A DNA stretch of 64,000 nt. It comes from Rehmannia glutinosa. Lineage: Eukaryota > Streptophyta > Magnoliopsida > Lamiales > Orobanchaceae. Both the position numbers and the translations under genes were made by a program. Each line of letters starts with the position of its first letter. Within the stretch, counting starts at the first letter, position 1. The stretch is from contig CM071934.1 in the NCBI GenBank assembly GCA_016081115.2, positions 56,777,267 to 56,841,266 on the forward strand, in the 5' to 3' direction. The notes beneath the pieces were generated by a model. It was not told where the DNA came from and did not search any database. It saw nothing but the letters and a program-made list of their open reading frames with translations. Below are positions 1 to 11,300 of the stretch, piece by piece.

Positions 1-224
1 ATGGATCAGCCAACTGTTCAGAGAGTCCCTCTGTTGAGACAGATATAAGAAGACTCAACCCAGATGAAGATGAGATAGCTGAATCTCATAGACAGCTGGA
101 AAGTCCGTAGCTGAATGATCATGAGGAAGCTGTTCAAGACAACTTAGTTGCGAGACGACTGAATCCAGCAGGCTTGCTCCAACCAGATGTGAGATGGTTG
201 AGAGACCATCCTGTGGATGTAGCT
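1..224 (+). pseudogene. copia pol linker between integrase and RT
   Basis: One + frame reads an acidic stretch (LNPDEDEIAESHRQLES) followed by DVRWLRDHPVD. A W-x-x-DHP motif just before the RT domain is typical of copia polyproteins. After about position 211 the sequence no longer continues into RT on this strand but enters the inverted block. A stop interrupts the frame near position 109. The motif is short, so confidence is moderate. Confidence 0.5.
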
Positions 225-1497
225 ATTGAATTTTGTATCTTGTTGAACCAAGAAACCAACTTATTTCCAAGCATTTGACAGGTACCTGATGTACTTTTCC
301 TGTCCACTCTACATCCATCATAGTTTGAGTCTGAGTAGCTAACTAGCTTGAATCCTCCATCCTTTGGAAATGATAAGCCAACTTCCTGGCATCTCTTGAA
401 ATACCTTAGGATTCCCTTGGTTGCAGTCAAGTGACTTTCCTTTGGAGCAGATTGAAATCTGGCACATACACCTAAAACAAAGGTGATGTCTGGCCTACTT
501 GCTGATAAATAGAGCAAAGATCCAATGAGAGCTCTATATCTTGTTTGATCAACAGCTTTGCCTTCTGCATCCATGTCCATCTTGACTGAAGTATTCATGG
601 GAATCTTCACAGATGACTTCTCTTCCATACCAAATTTCTTCATTCAATCTCTAGTATATTTGGTTTGACTTATGAAAGTTCTATCCTTCATATGCTTGAC
701 TTGAAGACCTAGAAAAAAAGTCAGCTCTCCCATCATACTCATCTCGAATTTCCCTTGCATGAGATTTGAGAATTTATCACACCCCTCTTTGTTTGTGGAT
801 CCAAAAATGATATCATCCACATACATTTGAACAAGCAATATACTCTCCCCATCTTGAATTCTGAAGAGTGTCCTATCAACCTTGCCTTTGGTGAATCCAT
901 TATCAATAAAAAACTGGGACAATGTATCATACCAGGCTCTTGGTGCTTGTTTCAAACCATATAATGCCTTCTTGAGCTTGTAGACTTTATCTCCAATAGT
1001 TTTCTGCTCAAAACCTGGAGGTTGCTCCAAATAGACTTCTTCTTCCAAAAGTCCATTTAAAAATGCGCTCGTCACATCCATTTGATAGATAGTGAAGTTC
1101 TTGTATGCAGCATAAGCAAGAAACATCCTAATTTCTTCCAATCTTGCAACAGGTGCCGATGTTTCATCAAAATTTATGCCCTCCTCTTGGCAATACCTTT
1201 TGGCTATCAATCTTGCTTTGTTTCTTACAACAGATCCTTCTTTAATCATTTTGTTTCTAAATACTCACTTAGTACCAATAACATTTTGGTGGGTAGGCCT
1301 TTGGACTAATTCCCAAACCTTATTTCTTTCAAACTGATTCAGCTCTTCCTGCATAGCTAGAATCTAACGTGTGTCATCCAATGCTTGTGACACATCTTAG
1401 GCTCAATCTGGGAAATGACACAAGTGAACATAGCTTCATGTTGAGTTCTGGATCTTGTTCTTACTCCTTCTCTAACATCTCTAATGATAAGCTATGG
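219..1497 (-). pseudogene. copia reverse transcriptase and start of RNase H, inverted segment
   Basis: Read on the - strand this is a copia RT (RVT_2 family): VREGVRTRSRT at the start, then AMQEELNQFERNKVWELV, NFDETSAPVARLEEIR, SAFLNGLLEEEVYLEQPPGF, YGLKQAPRAWYD, the catalytic YVDDIIFGS and FFLGLQV. RNase H follows with IGSLLYLSASRPDI, YSDSNYDGCRVDRKSTSG and QNSIATST, where it stops. Its natural continuation (AEVEYIAAGS) lies on the + strand from 1501. In-frame TGA codons near 1266 (where a Trp is expected) and at 644-646 (where the related copy has Leu) disable it. It is therefore an inverted internal piece of the surrounding + strand element rather than a separate insertion. Confidence 0.9.
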
Positions 1498-1500
1498 ACA

Positions 1501-1794
1501 GCTGAAGTAGAGTACATAGCTGCAGGCAGCTGTTGTGCCCAAGTCTTATGGATGAGGCAACAGCTGAGAGACTATGATATAGAAGAAAAATAGATTCTAA
1601 TTATGTGTGATAATAAAAGTGCCATTGCAATTAGTCAAAATCCAGTATTGAATTCGAGAACCAAGCACATTGATGCCATATATCATTTTATAAGAGACCA
1701 TGTTGAAAAGAAAGACATCACATTGGAATACATATCAACTGATAAGCAGTTAGCTGATATATTCACTAAGCCTTTATATGAATCAAGATTTTAA
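1501..1794 (+). pseudogene. copia RNase H, C-terminal part
   Basis: The + frame reads AEVEYIAAGSCCAQVLWMRQ, then after an in-frame TAG (1591-1593) MCDNKSAIAISQNPV, RTKHIDAIYHFIRDHV and LADIFTKPLYESRF. These are the closing motifs of copia RNase H (DNxSA, KHID, DIFTKP). TAA at 1792-1794 replaces the Glu seen in the second copy. The N-terminal half of the same domain lies inverted immediately upstream. Confidence 0.87.
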
Positions 1795-2094
1795 GAGCTT
1801 AAGAATGAGCTTGGATTGATTGAGTTGAGTTAGAAGGATCGAAAGACTCAATCAGTAGAGTTAAAGAAGAGAGAAATGGAAATCTGCAAAGTTTCACCCT
1901 TCAGCCAAGTGAAAAAGCCAAGACAGCTAGTCAGTTGTATCGATTTAGGCCGGGCATCAAGTGTTTATTAAGTGAAGAAAGAAGATGAGTTATTTATGAG
2001 CTAAGTGAAAAAACACAGTCATTTTCTGCGAGCGGGAATGTTTTTAGGCTTGATATCAGCAGTAATTATGGTGTCAGTAAAAGCCTGCGCCCGT

Positions 2095-2125
2095 TTTACC
2101 CATGATTGGATATAAATGCTACTGC
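2095..2125 (+). promoter_or_regulatory. candidate internal promoter (TATA) ahead of the extra ORF, copy 1
   Basis: The 19-base stretch ATGATTGGATATAAATGCT is identical here and at 14971-14989 in the second SIRE-type element, although the surrounding non-coding sequence has diverged. It contains a TATA-like GATATAAAT about 245 bases before the ATG of the extra ORF at 2358. Conservation of a TATA-like core at the same distance in two decayed copies suggests a promoter; transcription is not shown. Confidence 0.38.
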
Positions 2126-2357
2126 ATTTAATGCTGGGAAATTAGTGTGGTTTCTAAGACATGATCTCAACCACTGATCAAATTCAATCTTTTTTAATTC
2201 CAAAAACCGTCCCTCACATCCCATATATAGAGAAATTATTTTCTATCTCCTCTCACAAAACACTCTTACTCTTAAAGCAAACCAAGAAATTTTCTCTCTG
2301 CAACCAACAGCAAACCCTAGCTTTTCATCCGTTCGTTTCTCAAGTTCAAACTGTGAA

Positions 2358-4033
2358 ATGGCACCTTCATATGACTACGCAACGTTAGCTGAGGAAATCC
2401 ATACTGGATCGACCATTGATTTTGATGGCCTCGTCAAGCAAGGTGTAGACAAGGCCATGGCGAAGAAGATAGCTGATAAGCTTGAGAAAGTTGGTCTCAA
2501 GCCCTTCCTGACGATGGAGTTCTTGCACACCTATTTGAAATAGGTTGCGATGTTCTACGTGAATACTCAGGTTCACGATGATGAGATTCGCTCATCGGTC
2601 TACAACAATGAGATTAAGCAGACTGTTGTGGACTTAGCTGCTATCTGTTATCTTCCTTCTTCTGGTTACCAGAAGAAGGAGATAACTGAGAAGGATATTA
2701 ATTTGGCTGTTGCATGGAAGGAAATAGCCAAACCTTAGGCCGCTGCGAAGCCCATCTATACAACCAAGAAGTCGTTGATAAAATACAACTACCACAAGTT
2801 GATGGACGTGGTAGCCAAATGTGTCGACATGAAGTTTGGAAGCTTCAATCGGCTTTCTAGGACTAAGCTGACAGTGATGGGTGCGATTTTGGAAGAAAGA
2901 AAAGTCAACTGGTCGGAGTTTGAGTTTGGCAAGTTATACCAAAATGAGTTGAACAAGTCTGTAGGAGAAGACGATACGTTCAACAGCTCACTCGGATATA
3001 GCCTGGTTCTAGGTCATCTGCTGGAAGTGAAGGGTATTCCTCTCAGGAATGGAAAACCCTTCCACGTGAACAGGAAAATGTTCAGGGCAAACCTCTCAGC
3101 TGCCCAACGCCAAGCCCATGCAAGGAAGATGGATACGTGCAAAGGGGAATCAGCTGACTCTGTCCCCATGGACACAGTTGCGTCTGCAAAGGCCTCTTCT
3201 CCTAAGCTTGTCCAAAAGAAGAAGAAGGCACATGCCCCTGCAGCCAAGTCAGCTCATGCCCCTGCAGCCGAGGAAGACCCTACCCCTACCCCTACCCCCG
3301 CAGCCGAGAAAGAATCCCCATCTCCTTCTCAGATTATCAAGAAAAGTGCTCAGTTGCGCCTCGGAAGCCTGCTGCAGCCAAGAAGCTTAAATTGGCAGAG
3401 CCTGCTGCCATTGCTGAAGAGAAACAAGAAGAAGTTGAAGTTGAAGTTCCTTTGAAGAGAAAGTCAAGGAAAAGTCTGGTGAAACAGTTTAAATTAGCTG
3501 AGCCAGCTGAATCTGGCACAACTGCTGAAAAGGAGGCTGCTGAGGATGAGCAACAAACTTGGAAGGATAAGAGTGGTGTGGAAGCCACTGAGAAGGAAGA
3601 GTCTGATGTTGGTGAACAGCAGAGTACGCAAGACTTAGCTGTGAGGGAGACAGCTGAGTAGTCAAAACCCAACACAGTTGACAAGGATAAGGAAGAGTTA
3701 GTTGTACGATCTCCTCAGATAGATGCGAGGACAGTTGAGGAAGAGAGAGATCCTCTTGATCCCATGCATGAGGACGATGACTTAGTAATGTTATCTCCTG
3801 CATATCCAGACATCCAAAAGAGGCTACGACTTTGGAGGTCCTGGAAGTTAAGTGAATCCATGTAGCAATTTCAAAGCCCACAATTCATTGAGGGGGAAGA
3901 ATACCTCTTGGAATATTTGGGAAATATTGGTGTCCACACAGTATTGGATGAAGACTACTGCACCAATATCCTTTTTGACAAGAAGGAGGACGAGAAGATA
4001 AAGGCAATTGATAAAGCCAAGGCGATTGACTGA
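2358..4033 (+). pseudogene. extra ORF of SIRE-type element, copy 1 (plant transposon-associated protein)
   Basis: Starts MAPSYDYATLAEEIHTGSTI. A region with FYVNTQVHDDEIRSS and ICYLPSSGY resembles the 'putative plant transposon protein' domain often found in retroelement extra ORFs (family recognised by pattern only). This is followed by KLMDVVAKCVDMKFGSF, HLLEVKGIPLRNGKPFHVN, a Lys/Ala/Pro-rich middle (HAPAAEEDPTPTPTPAAEK) and an acidic C-terminal part with MHEDDDLVMLSPAYPDIQKR. Stops at 2541, 2736, 3659 and 3863 and a frameshift near 3335-3390 break it. The homologue at 15235 starts MASTHDFVKLGKQIHTGSTV and shares the order of blocks but is much longer. The function is unknown; SIRE elements carry an 'env-like' ORF in this position, but no signal peptide or clear membrane segment was seen here. 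Confidence 0.75.
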
Positions 4034-4186
4034 ATATTTCGTACTTGACTAATCTTTGATGATGTCTTCTTAAATGTGATTACATTCTGTTCATCATTAT
4101 TCAACATGTGATTTAGGGGGGAGTTTGATTTTTTCTTTTTTCTGCGTTATATGTGTTTTTGTCCAGAAAACCAAAAAGGATAAGAT

Positions 4187-4801
4187 TGTTAGGGTGTAGA
4201 TACATGCCTACATATTTTCCCAAAATAATTGGATTGTGTTTTAATTGGTTTTTCCTTTATAGACTTATGGAAAGATTGAATTGTAATTAGATTGGGAAAG
4301 ATTTGATATTAATGTGGTATACATATATTAGGATTATTGGATATTTATCTTGTTTCGTAACATAAGTGAAATACTTGTCATATATTTGTATATATCTTGT
4401 TTCCATATTTATTAGGATTCTTTGGAACTCTTGGAATCCTATGTAAGTGAGAAGGGACGAGCTTATAAAGTACACAAGAGATACAAGAGAGTTGAAAAGG
4501 CTTAAAGCCTTTCAAGCACAAGGATGTTTACTGGAACCAGATATGATATCAGATGTGACTGTACCTTGTGATCACATTCAAAATACAGCTGTGTCTGTAA
4601 GCTTGTTTTCATCCATAAGATTTTTGTACTATGCTAAAGAAGTCCAAACATATCTATTGTTGGATTAGTTGTATTACAAGTATTAGATCTACTCTACATA
4701 TGAGTTTTCATTGATTTTATACTAGTTGATTTTAGTATTCGTTGTATACAAGATCAAACGGTTTCGCTAGTGGAAAGTTTTGCCCTACTGGCACATCTAC
4801 A
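4187..4801 (+). repeat. probable 3' LTR of copy 1
   Basis: It begins TGTTAGGGTG directly after an A/G-rich stretch (AAAAAGGATAAGAT) that matches the place of the PPT in copy 2, and ends CACATCTACA, giving TG...CA ends. A TATA-like TTATAAAG lies near 4464. No partner LTR is in the window, so the limits are inferred. The right end overlaps a perfect 9-base inverted repeat, ATCTACAAG and CTTGTAGAT, at 4794-4819. Confidence 0.45.
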
Positions 4802-5190
4802 AGCTCATTGTCTTGTAGATAAATTTTTTTTTTCTTTAACTTGCTAACATATTTTTCTATTTGAATATTGTAATTAATTTTGTAGTTCATTCAATCTATA
4901 AAAAATAATTTTAAAACTAATTTAATCATATGTGATAATTTTTTAAATTATATGATGTTTAGTAATACCATGAGATTTAAAATATTAACACACAAAATTA
5001 CAAATCTTACATAAAATTAATTTTAATTTTGCAAATTTCATTAAATTTTACATACTTTTTTTAATTAGATTAATTTTGAAAATAAAAAATCTAATAAATA
5101 TTATATTAAATAAAAATTAGAAGCAGGAATATGTTTATCAATTATAAAATAATTAAACTCAACATTGGACGAAATATGACGTAGTATTGT

Positions 5191-5264
<74 letters not shown>

Positions 5265-6305
5265 TTGTTATAATAATCTGATATCTTTTCTACAATTAAA
5301 AATATAATGTGTATTTTTTTTCTAATCGAATGATCAACAAAATTATTTTTTTATCTTACATAAATACATAATGATTTTTAATAATTAATTATATTTACAT
5401 TGTTATTATTAAAATAAACTATTTATATTACTAAAATTAATTTTCAATAATGATTGTTATATAGATAGAAATGCATTTCAAATGCATTGAACGATCATTT
5501 ATGGGATGAATAATTGAATATACCAATTCGAAAAATTAGATGCCCATTAATAACAACATTTACTTTTCTTTTTCATTTATCAAATGTTTGTTTTTGTATT
5601 TCCCTATATTAAAATACAAATTTAATATGTCATTATATTATGTTATTAAGTATTTTGAGTAAATGAAGTCGGTGTAAATAGCATATTCAAAACATATTAT
5701 TTTTAATGTATCATTTGAAGTAGATGGGTTATAGATAATTCTAAACTTGGTGCCGAAATTGCACAATTTTTAGTAAAAAAGTTACAATAAAATAAAATTT
5801 GTGGTTGGGGCTAGAGAAGACCCAAGTATACAGTGAAAAGGTGAAAGTGCATGGTTTCTATAAATATATGTGTAACATTGCACTTGATAATTAGGCTATC
5901 AATATAATTTGTCAGTTATACTCAAAAACATATATAATTTATTAGTTAGATTTTTTTTTTAAATTCCATACATTTGTATAGTTTAATAATGTATGGCTAC
6001 TTTTTCTCTCAAACTTTTTTCTTCTTTTGCTTCTCTTTCTTGTTATTTATCAATAAACGGTGATTTTGTTTTTGTCTGAAAAGGCCAATCACCTATCCAC
6101 ATTTTTTTTCTATAAATTTATTTTCTAACTTAGTGATTTTCCCACATAGATCCGAGTTATTTGTTTGTTTTCTTGTTTACAATTTCACTGTCTGTTGCAA
6201 CGTTTGGTTTATCATCAACTTGGTGTAGTGTTTTTTCTTACATGGATGATTTAAATAAACAAAGTTTCTATCTGACATAGATAACAAATCAAAATGTGGT
6301 ATTAA
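4802..6305. other. AT-rich spacer without recognisable genes
   Basis: The stretch is strongly AT-rich with many short poly-A/poly-T runs. It holds one long CT microsatellite. No coding motif, LTR or convincing TIR was seen on either strand. Confidence 0.6.
5194..5260 (+). repeat. (TC)n microsatellite, about 33 units
   Basis: An uninterrupted run of alternating T and C, flanked by TTCA on the left and GAATTTG on the right. Confidence 0.98.
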
Positions 6306-6720
6306 GAGCATCCCCAAAATACTCTTCAAATGAAAATTCCTCTTCATTTTTGAAGAGTCATCTACAAAAGATCATCTCCAACAAACTCTTTATTTTAACA
6401 TTTAAATTTAGAGATTGAGTTTTCACTCTCCATATTTGGAGAGCAAAAACAACTCTCTATAATTGATTGCATTATGTTTCTTGCACTTTGAATTATCTTT
6501 TTGATTGACACTTTCTAAAAACAACACAAATTTTGCAAAATTTCATTAATTACTTCTAATATTCCATGTGTAATAAATTAATATTGGGAAAAGATAAAAT
6601 AAAGAGTCAAATACAAAGAGAATGTTGGAAAATGTCAAAATTTTCACTCTTTAAATTTAAATATACTCTTTATTTTGCAAGAGATGCTTTTTAAATATAA
6701 AGAGTCTCTTGGGAATGCTC
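6306..6720. mobile_element. MITE, PIF/Harbinger-like
   Basis: The left end reads GAGCATCCCCAAAATACTC; the reverse complement of the right end reads GAGCATTCCCAAGAGACTC. GAGCATCxCCAA termini are typical of Tourist/Harbinger-type MITEs in plants. The interior is AT-rich with repeated ACTCTTTA-like words and no coding capacity. The left flank is TTAA, as expected for a 3-bp TTA/TAA duplication, but the right flank (AAAG) does not match cleanly. Confidence 0.65.
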
Positions 6721-6910
6721 AAAGATGTTGTAGATTTGGAATGATAGGTATTATAGGCACTGTAGATTTTTCGAAAGTTGTAGGCTTTAAGCCAACTTTT
6801 GTTATTTACCTAGATGTTATGAATCTTTCATGGTTTCACCTTTTTTGGTTTTTAAACAGATTTGTTTTTCTTCTATCGTTATATTGTTTGTTTGAATGAA
6901 TGAAATTATG

Positions 6911-7604
6911 TAGGGGTGATCAAAAAATTTAAAAAACTGCCTGGACTGCCCGAACCGCACCATTCAAAATAATTTATGACCAAAACCGCGATTTAAAATA
7001 TTAAATAGAAAGCACACTACTTTGCACACTACTTTGTTGGTGTGATTACGGTTTTAGATATTGAAAAGTGCCAAAACCGCACTACACCTCTATAATTTAG
7101 GGTAAAATAAAATATTGTTCTTTAGTCTTTAGTTAAATAATTAGACAATAAATATATTAAGAACTAATTTTACGAATGATATAATTAGATTTACACTTTG
7201 CATACTAAACATAATGCATTTTACATTTTTTCAATGTTGTTAAAATGTGTTATGTTTTGCATCAAGATAGAACAACGTTACATTGCATTACATATTGAAT
7301 TTAAGTGAAATAAAAGATATTGCAACGTGCATTTTATTTGCAAAAATACATATTGTTTAAAGAAAAAACACCTTTCAATATTAATATTTTCTTTGCTTTT
7401 TCTTAATATCATAATAGAATTATATTAATTTATCAATTATATAATATTTTTATTCATTAAAACAACAAAACCACCCGCCACCGCCTAAAACCGCACATTC
7501 GGTTTTACTTCATAAAACCATGATTTTAAAATATTATTTAACCGAACCGCATATAACAATTTGGTTTGAAATTAACTCAAAAAACCGCACCGCGATCACC
7601 CCTA
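6911..7604. mobile_element. non-autonomous hAT element (MITE) with perfect TIR and TSD
   Basis: Perfect 11-bp terminal inverted repeats TAGGGGTGATC (6911-6921) and GATCACCCCTA (7594-7604) are flanked by a perfect 8-bp duplication AAATTATG (6903-6910 and 7605-7612). An 8-bp duplication is the hAT signature. The subterminal zones contain repeated CCGCAC/AACCGCA words in inverted orientation. No transposase is encoded in its 694 bp. Confidence 0.9.
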
Positions 7605-9050
7605 AAATTATGGCTTTGTATGGTTATATTTCCAGGGTCCATTTCCAGTTTCTAGTATTGAAAAATGAGTTTTGAAGCTTTATTGGTATTCATGTGAAAA
7701 TTAGAATTATGTTTGGATGAATGAATGAAATTAGATTTTATATAGATATGGAAATGAGATCATGTTTGGTTGAGTCGTTTTAAAATAAATTTTTGTTTAT
7801 ATAATAATTTAAAAGTTGATAGTGGTGGGTCCAACTAGATATAGAGCAAGCAAATTGGGCAGGCCCGATGGACCGGCCCAGCCAACCCGCATTTAGGGCT
7901 GAGCTGGGCTTTAATTTTAGTGGCCCAAAGTCCGAATGACCCGATCAAAAATACACATGATGGGTTGGGTTGTACTACAAGAAATATGGCTCGATGAAAT
8001 TTTGGCCTGGCCTGACACAATTTTTTCCACTTGGCCCATTGGGCTAGGGTCGGGTTGACCCGGCCCGGCCCCTTGTCATCTGTAATTAGATAGATATAAT
8101 TTAAAAATAGTAATATTTTAAGTAGATAGATTTAGTAATGGTGGATCCCACAAGTATAATTGTATGAAAATATGAGAATAGTGTTTGGTAGGTTGATAGG
8201 GTAGTTTATAGGTTGAAAATTGAAATTATAGGTTGTGATTGGTTGTAAAAAAATTTCCAAAATTTTCATTTTTGAGTGAAAAGTTTGTAGGATATGTGAT
8301 TGTTTGTGAAAAAATGAAAAAATTTCAAAGAAAATTTCATTTCTCTCCAAAATTAACTCATTATTTTCTTTCTCTGTCACACTTCCCAATACCCAATTAT
8401 ACTACATATTTTCTCTTCTCCCCGAATTTATATAAGGAATTCTGATAATGTTTTTAATTTATCAACATTTTTATTATTTTCTCTTAAACTTGTTAACAAA
8501 AGACATAAAATGAGGTTCATATTGCCTATTTTTGGATCAAGTTTTTATTTTTATTCAATTTTTCTTATATTATTTATTACACTATTATTTCTATAAAAAA
8601 ATTCACAAACAATCAACATCTCTAAAAGATTCTCCACCACATTAACATAATCATCACTTTTTCTCTACACATCCAACTTTTACTTTTAAAAGAAATTTCA
8701 CTACTATTCTCTCAGAAATAAAAATAGGAGGAATGAAAACATAACCAATCAAAACCATAGGTTTGAGATTTGTTTTATGTGAAAAATGGAAAGTGAAACT
8801 GATGAATTCCAATTGAAAGATTTATAAACAAACATGATCTTATTTTTATGAATAGTTGAAAAATAAAAATTAGAGTTTAGAAACATAACCATTCATCACC
8901 TATTTTTCTTGTCAAAAAATAAAATTTAGTATTGTATGGCTAACTTATTACTACATATAATTTTTGAATAAAATATGTATTGAGAAAATATTTATTTTTG
9001 TATTTGTCACAATTGGTTGGGGTGGGGATGCAACAATAATTAACTAGGAT
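7605..9050. other. intergenic region with degenerate repeat fragments
   Basis: No gene was seen. About 7845-8090 is a GC-rich patch with several GGGC/GGCCCG words in both orientations (GGCAGGCCCGATGGACCGGCC on the left, GACCCGGCCCGGCCCC on the right), the look of a decayed plant hAT-type element. About 7750-8850 also contains distant inverted similarity (GATCATGTTTGGTTG versus CAAACATGATC), suggesting another old TIR element. Limits cannot be fixed by eye. Confidence 0.4.
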
Positions 9051-10181
9051 AGGGCTGCAACCAAATCGAACTGAGCGAGCTTTTAAAAGTTTGCGCTTGA
9101 CGTGTTTATTGTCTAATCAAACTTGAGCTTATATATCGAATATATTGATGGCTCACGAACTTCTTCGAGTTTAATGGAGTCTAAACGAGCTTAGTAAATA
9201 TCAGTTTAAATTAAATTATTTTTATTTTATTACAAAAATAAAATTATATATTTCTAAAACGCATAAAATATCTAATAAAAATCTATGATTTTATTCAAAC
9301 AAATAATTTTATTTTTTAAATATTTTTACATTTATCATAAGTAAACATATAAAAGTTAAAATTAAAGTCAAAATATTTGTTCAAGTTATACTAGCTTACT
9401 AACGAGCCTGCTCAAGGGCCTACTAATGAGATTGCTCACAAGCTAACGAGCCGAATATCTGTAAGGAGGGTGTCTCCAACATGGAATTTGAAGAATTTTT
9501 TTAATTAATTGAATTTTCATAGGTTTTTAGACAAGTCCATGGATTCCATCAGATTCTAGTGGTGGAATTGTTTAGATTTTAGTGGAATTTGTTGATAGTT
9601 ATAAAAACTAAATTTAATATTTTTTTATGAAGCTAGTAGCATAACTTCATGATCATAAAAAATTAAAAAATATTATATCAATATACAAAGAAAGTCATTA
9701 ACAAAAAGAAAAAATAGTTTCATAAGCATTACAAAAATATAACTTGAACTTGTCAAAATATGAAATAGTTCAATAAACAACTATTGTTAAATAATTCAAT
9801 CAAAAATAACGTTGACGATCAAAACAATTCCAGATAATATTAATTCACATTTTTAATACCAAAAGAATGTGTCTAACAAGATGAATTAATGAAAATTTGT
9901 CAACTATTGATTCCGAGTAAAGTATTATCTGACAATAATTTTTCCTACTAATTTGTCTATAAAATTAAAAATGTTAGCAATCGAAACAAGGCGAAAAATC
10001 AATTTTACAGTGATTATTCAGAAATTTGATGAAGAACTTTTGTTATAATATTGAGACTAGAAGAGGATACATCATACATGAGGAAAGGTACAAGAGAGAT
10101 TTGTTTATCATAAATAAAATTTATTATTATTACTATTACTATTACTATCATTGTTGTTGTTATAATAATAATAATAATAAG

Positions 10182-11174
10182 CCAACGACCACAAGTGACT
10201 TTCAAAAATAAGCCTATCTCTTCAACGGGCAGATTTTTGAAAGATCACTATAAAAGGCTGAGGAATAACTCTGAGAGAAGGTAACCTGAACCACGAACAT
10301 TCAAACAAACATTTGAACTGTAACCTAATATATTCTCAAATCATTCAAGATCAATCCTCAAGCCTACATTACGAAGGAAATCAATCCAACACTCACCTGT
10401 GAAGGAAAGATAACTTCAATCAGTTGAAGAAGAAAGTTTTGAAGAATCAAAAGGTCTACATTCCACGGAGGATTGTAGGAAGGTTCAAGGTCGAACTAGT
10501 CTCAAGTTTTTGGAGGGCTTCGTGATCAAATCCAAGAAGCCCGAGCAAGTGGGTGGTAGTAGTAGCAAGGCACCGCCTGCCCTGTGAAGAAGCCGAGTCG
10601 CACGAGAAGCCACCGTGTGACCAAGGCATCTACAACCGAGTCCCAAAGGATCAAGTCACCGTGTGATCAAGACTTGTATCCTGGGTGTTAACCACTCGTA
10701 TATTGATCGATACTTAGTGGATTCCTCCGAGTTGGAGAAGAGAAGAGTAGAAGAATTACCCCCATCTTGAACCTCTATAAAAACTTATTGTGTCATTTAC
10801 ATTTCAAAGACCTTAATTTCGCATCTTATTTTTATATCTACTGATAAATTTGTTATCCAATTGATAATCAATCGAGTGCTAAAACCTAGTATTAAAACAA
10901 ACTCAACCAAATTCAAGGGTGTTAAGTCTTCCGCTAAAAACAAATCACAATCGAGTTAAGTCTTTTTAGTCAAAACAATTGAGTTATTCCATCAACAAAT
11001 TTCGAGTCAGTGCGTTGAGTGACTAACTCTGCTGATTAACTAACTTAGCTGTCCATCAAGGACACAGCTGTGAAGTATTAACTCTGAATATTTAAAAGGA
11101 CTAATTTGAAAAGTTGGTAAGGTTTATTCAACCCCCCCTTCTAAACCTTACACTCACACCCCTTGCGACCTACA
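10182..11174 (+). repeat. 5' LTR of copy 2 (5' truncated)
   Basis: It matches 20748-21755 over its full length with scattered substitutions and small indels, beginning GCCAACGACCACAAGTGAC in both. A TATA box (CTATAAAAGG, about 10248-10257) is conserved in the other LTR. It ends CGACCTACA immediately before the primer site. Confidence 0.9.
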
Positions 11175-11176
11175 AG

Positions 11177-11188
11177 TGGTATCAAAGC
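11177..11188 (+). other. primer-binding site, initiator tRNA-Met type
   Basis: TGGTATCAAAGC follows the 5' LTR after two bases. It differs by one base from TGGTATCAGAGC, the usual plant copia primer site complementary to the 3' end of initiator tRNA-Met. Confidence 0.88.
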
Positions 11189-11300
11189 GGTTGGTTCATT
11201 GAGCCTTCCGCACTGGTTACTGAACTAGATCTCCAAATTTTTCAAAGCTTGTTTTAGTACTCAATCTTTCAAAACTCTTTTACCGAGAAAAGTTATTATC

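Larger units (their letters stand above)
1..4801 (+). mobile_element. SIRE/Maximus-type Ty1/copia element, 3' part, rearranged
   Basis: The + strand carries, in order, a pol linker, an inverted RT/RNase H block, the C-terminal RNase H end, a non-coding spacer, an extra ORF, a polypurine-like stretch (AAAAAGGATAAGAT) and a probable 3' LTR. An extra ORF between RNase H and the 3' LTR is a known trait of the SIRE/Maximus copia lineage. The same order and the same extra ORF recur in the element at 10.2-21.8 kb, which supports the assignment. The 5' half lies outside the window. Stops and a frameshift in every coding part make it inactive. Confidence 0.7.

Noticed and set aside
8132..8445. Phe-rich frames on both strands
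   Set aside because: AT-rich low-complexity DNA inside old repeat fragments; no motif on either strand.
10014..10211. Short frames at the left edge of the SIRE-type element
   Set aside because: One strand reads Ile/Thr runs and the other Tyr runs from an ATT microsatellite; the shared MKVTCGRW start comes from LTR sequence that is also at 20770.
11177..11188. Possible tRNA gene fragment
   Set aside because: Only the 12-base primer-complementary site is present, in the position of a retrotransposon PBS; no cloverleaf around it.
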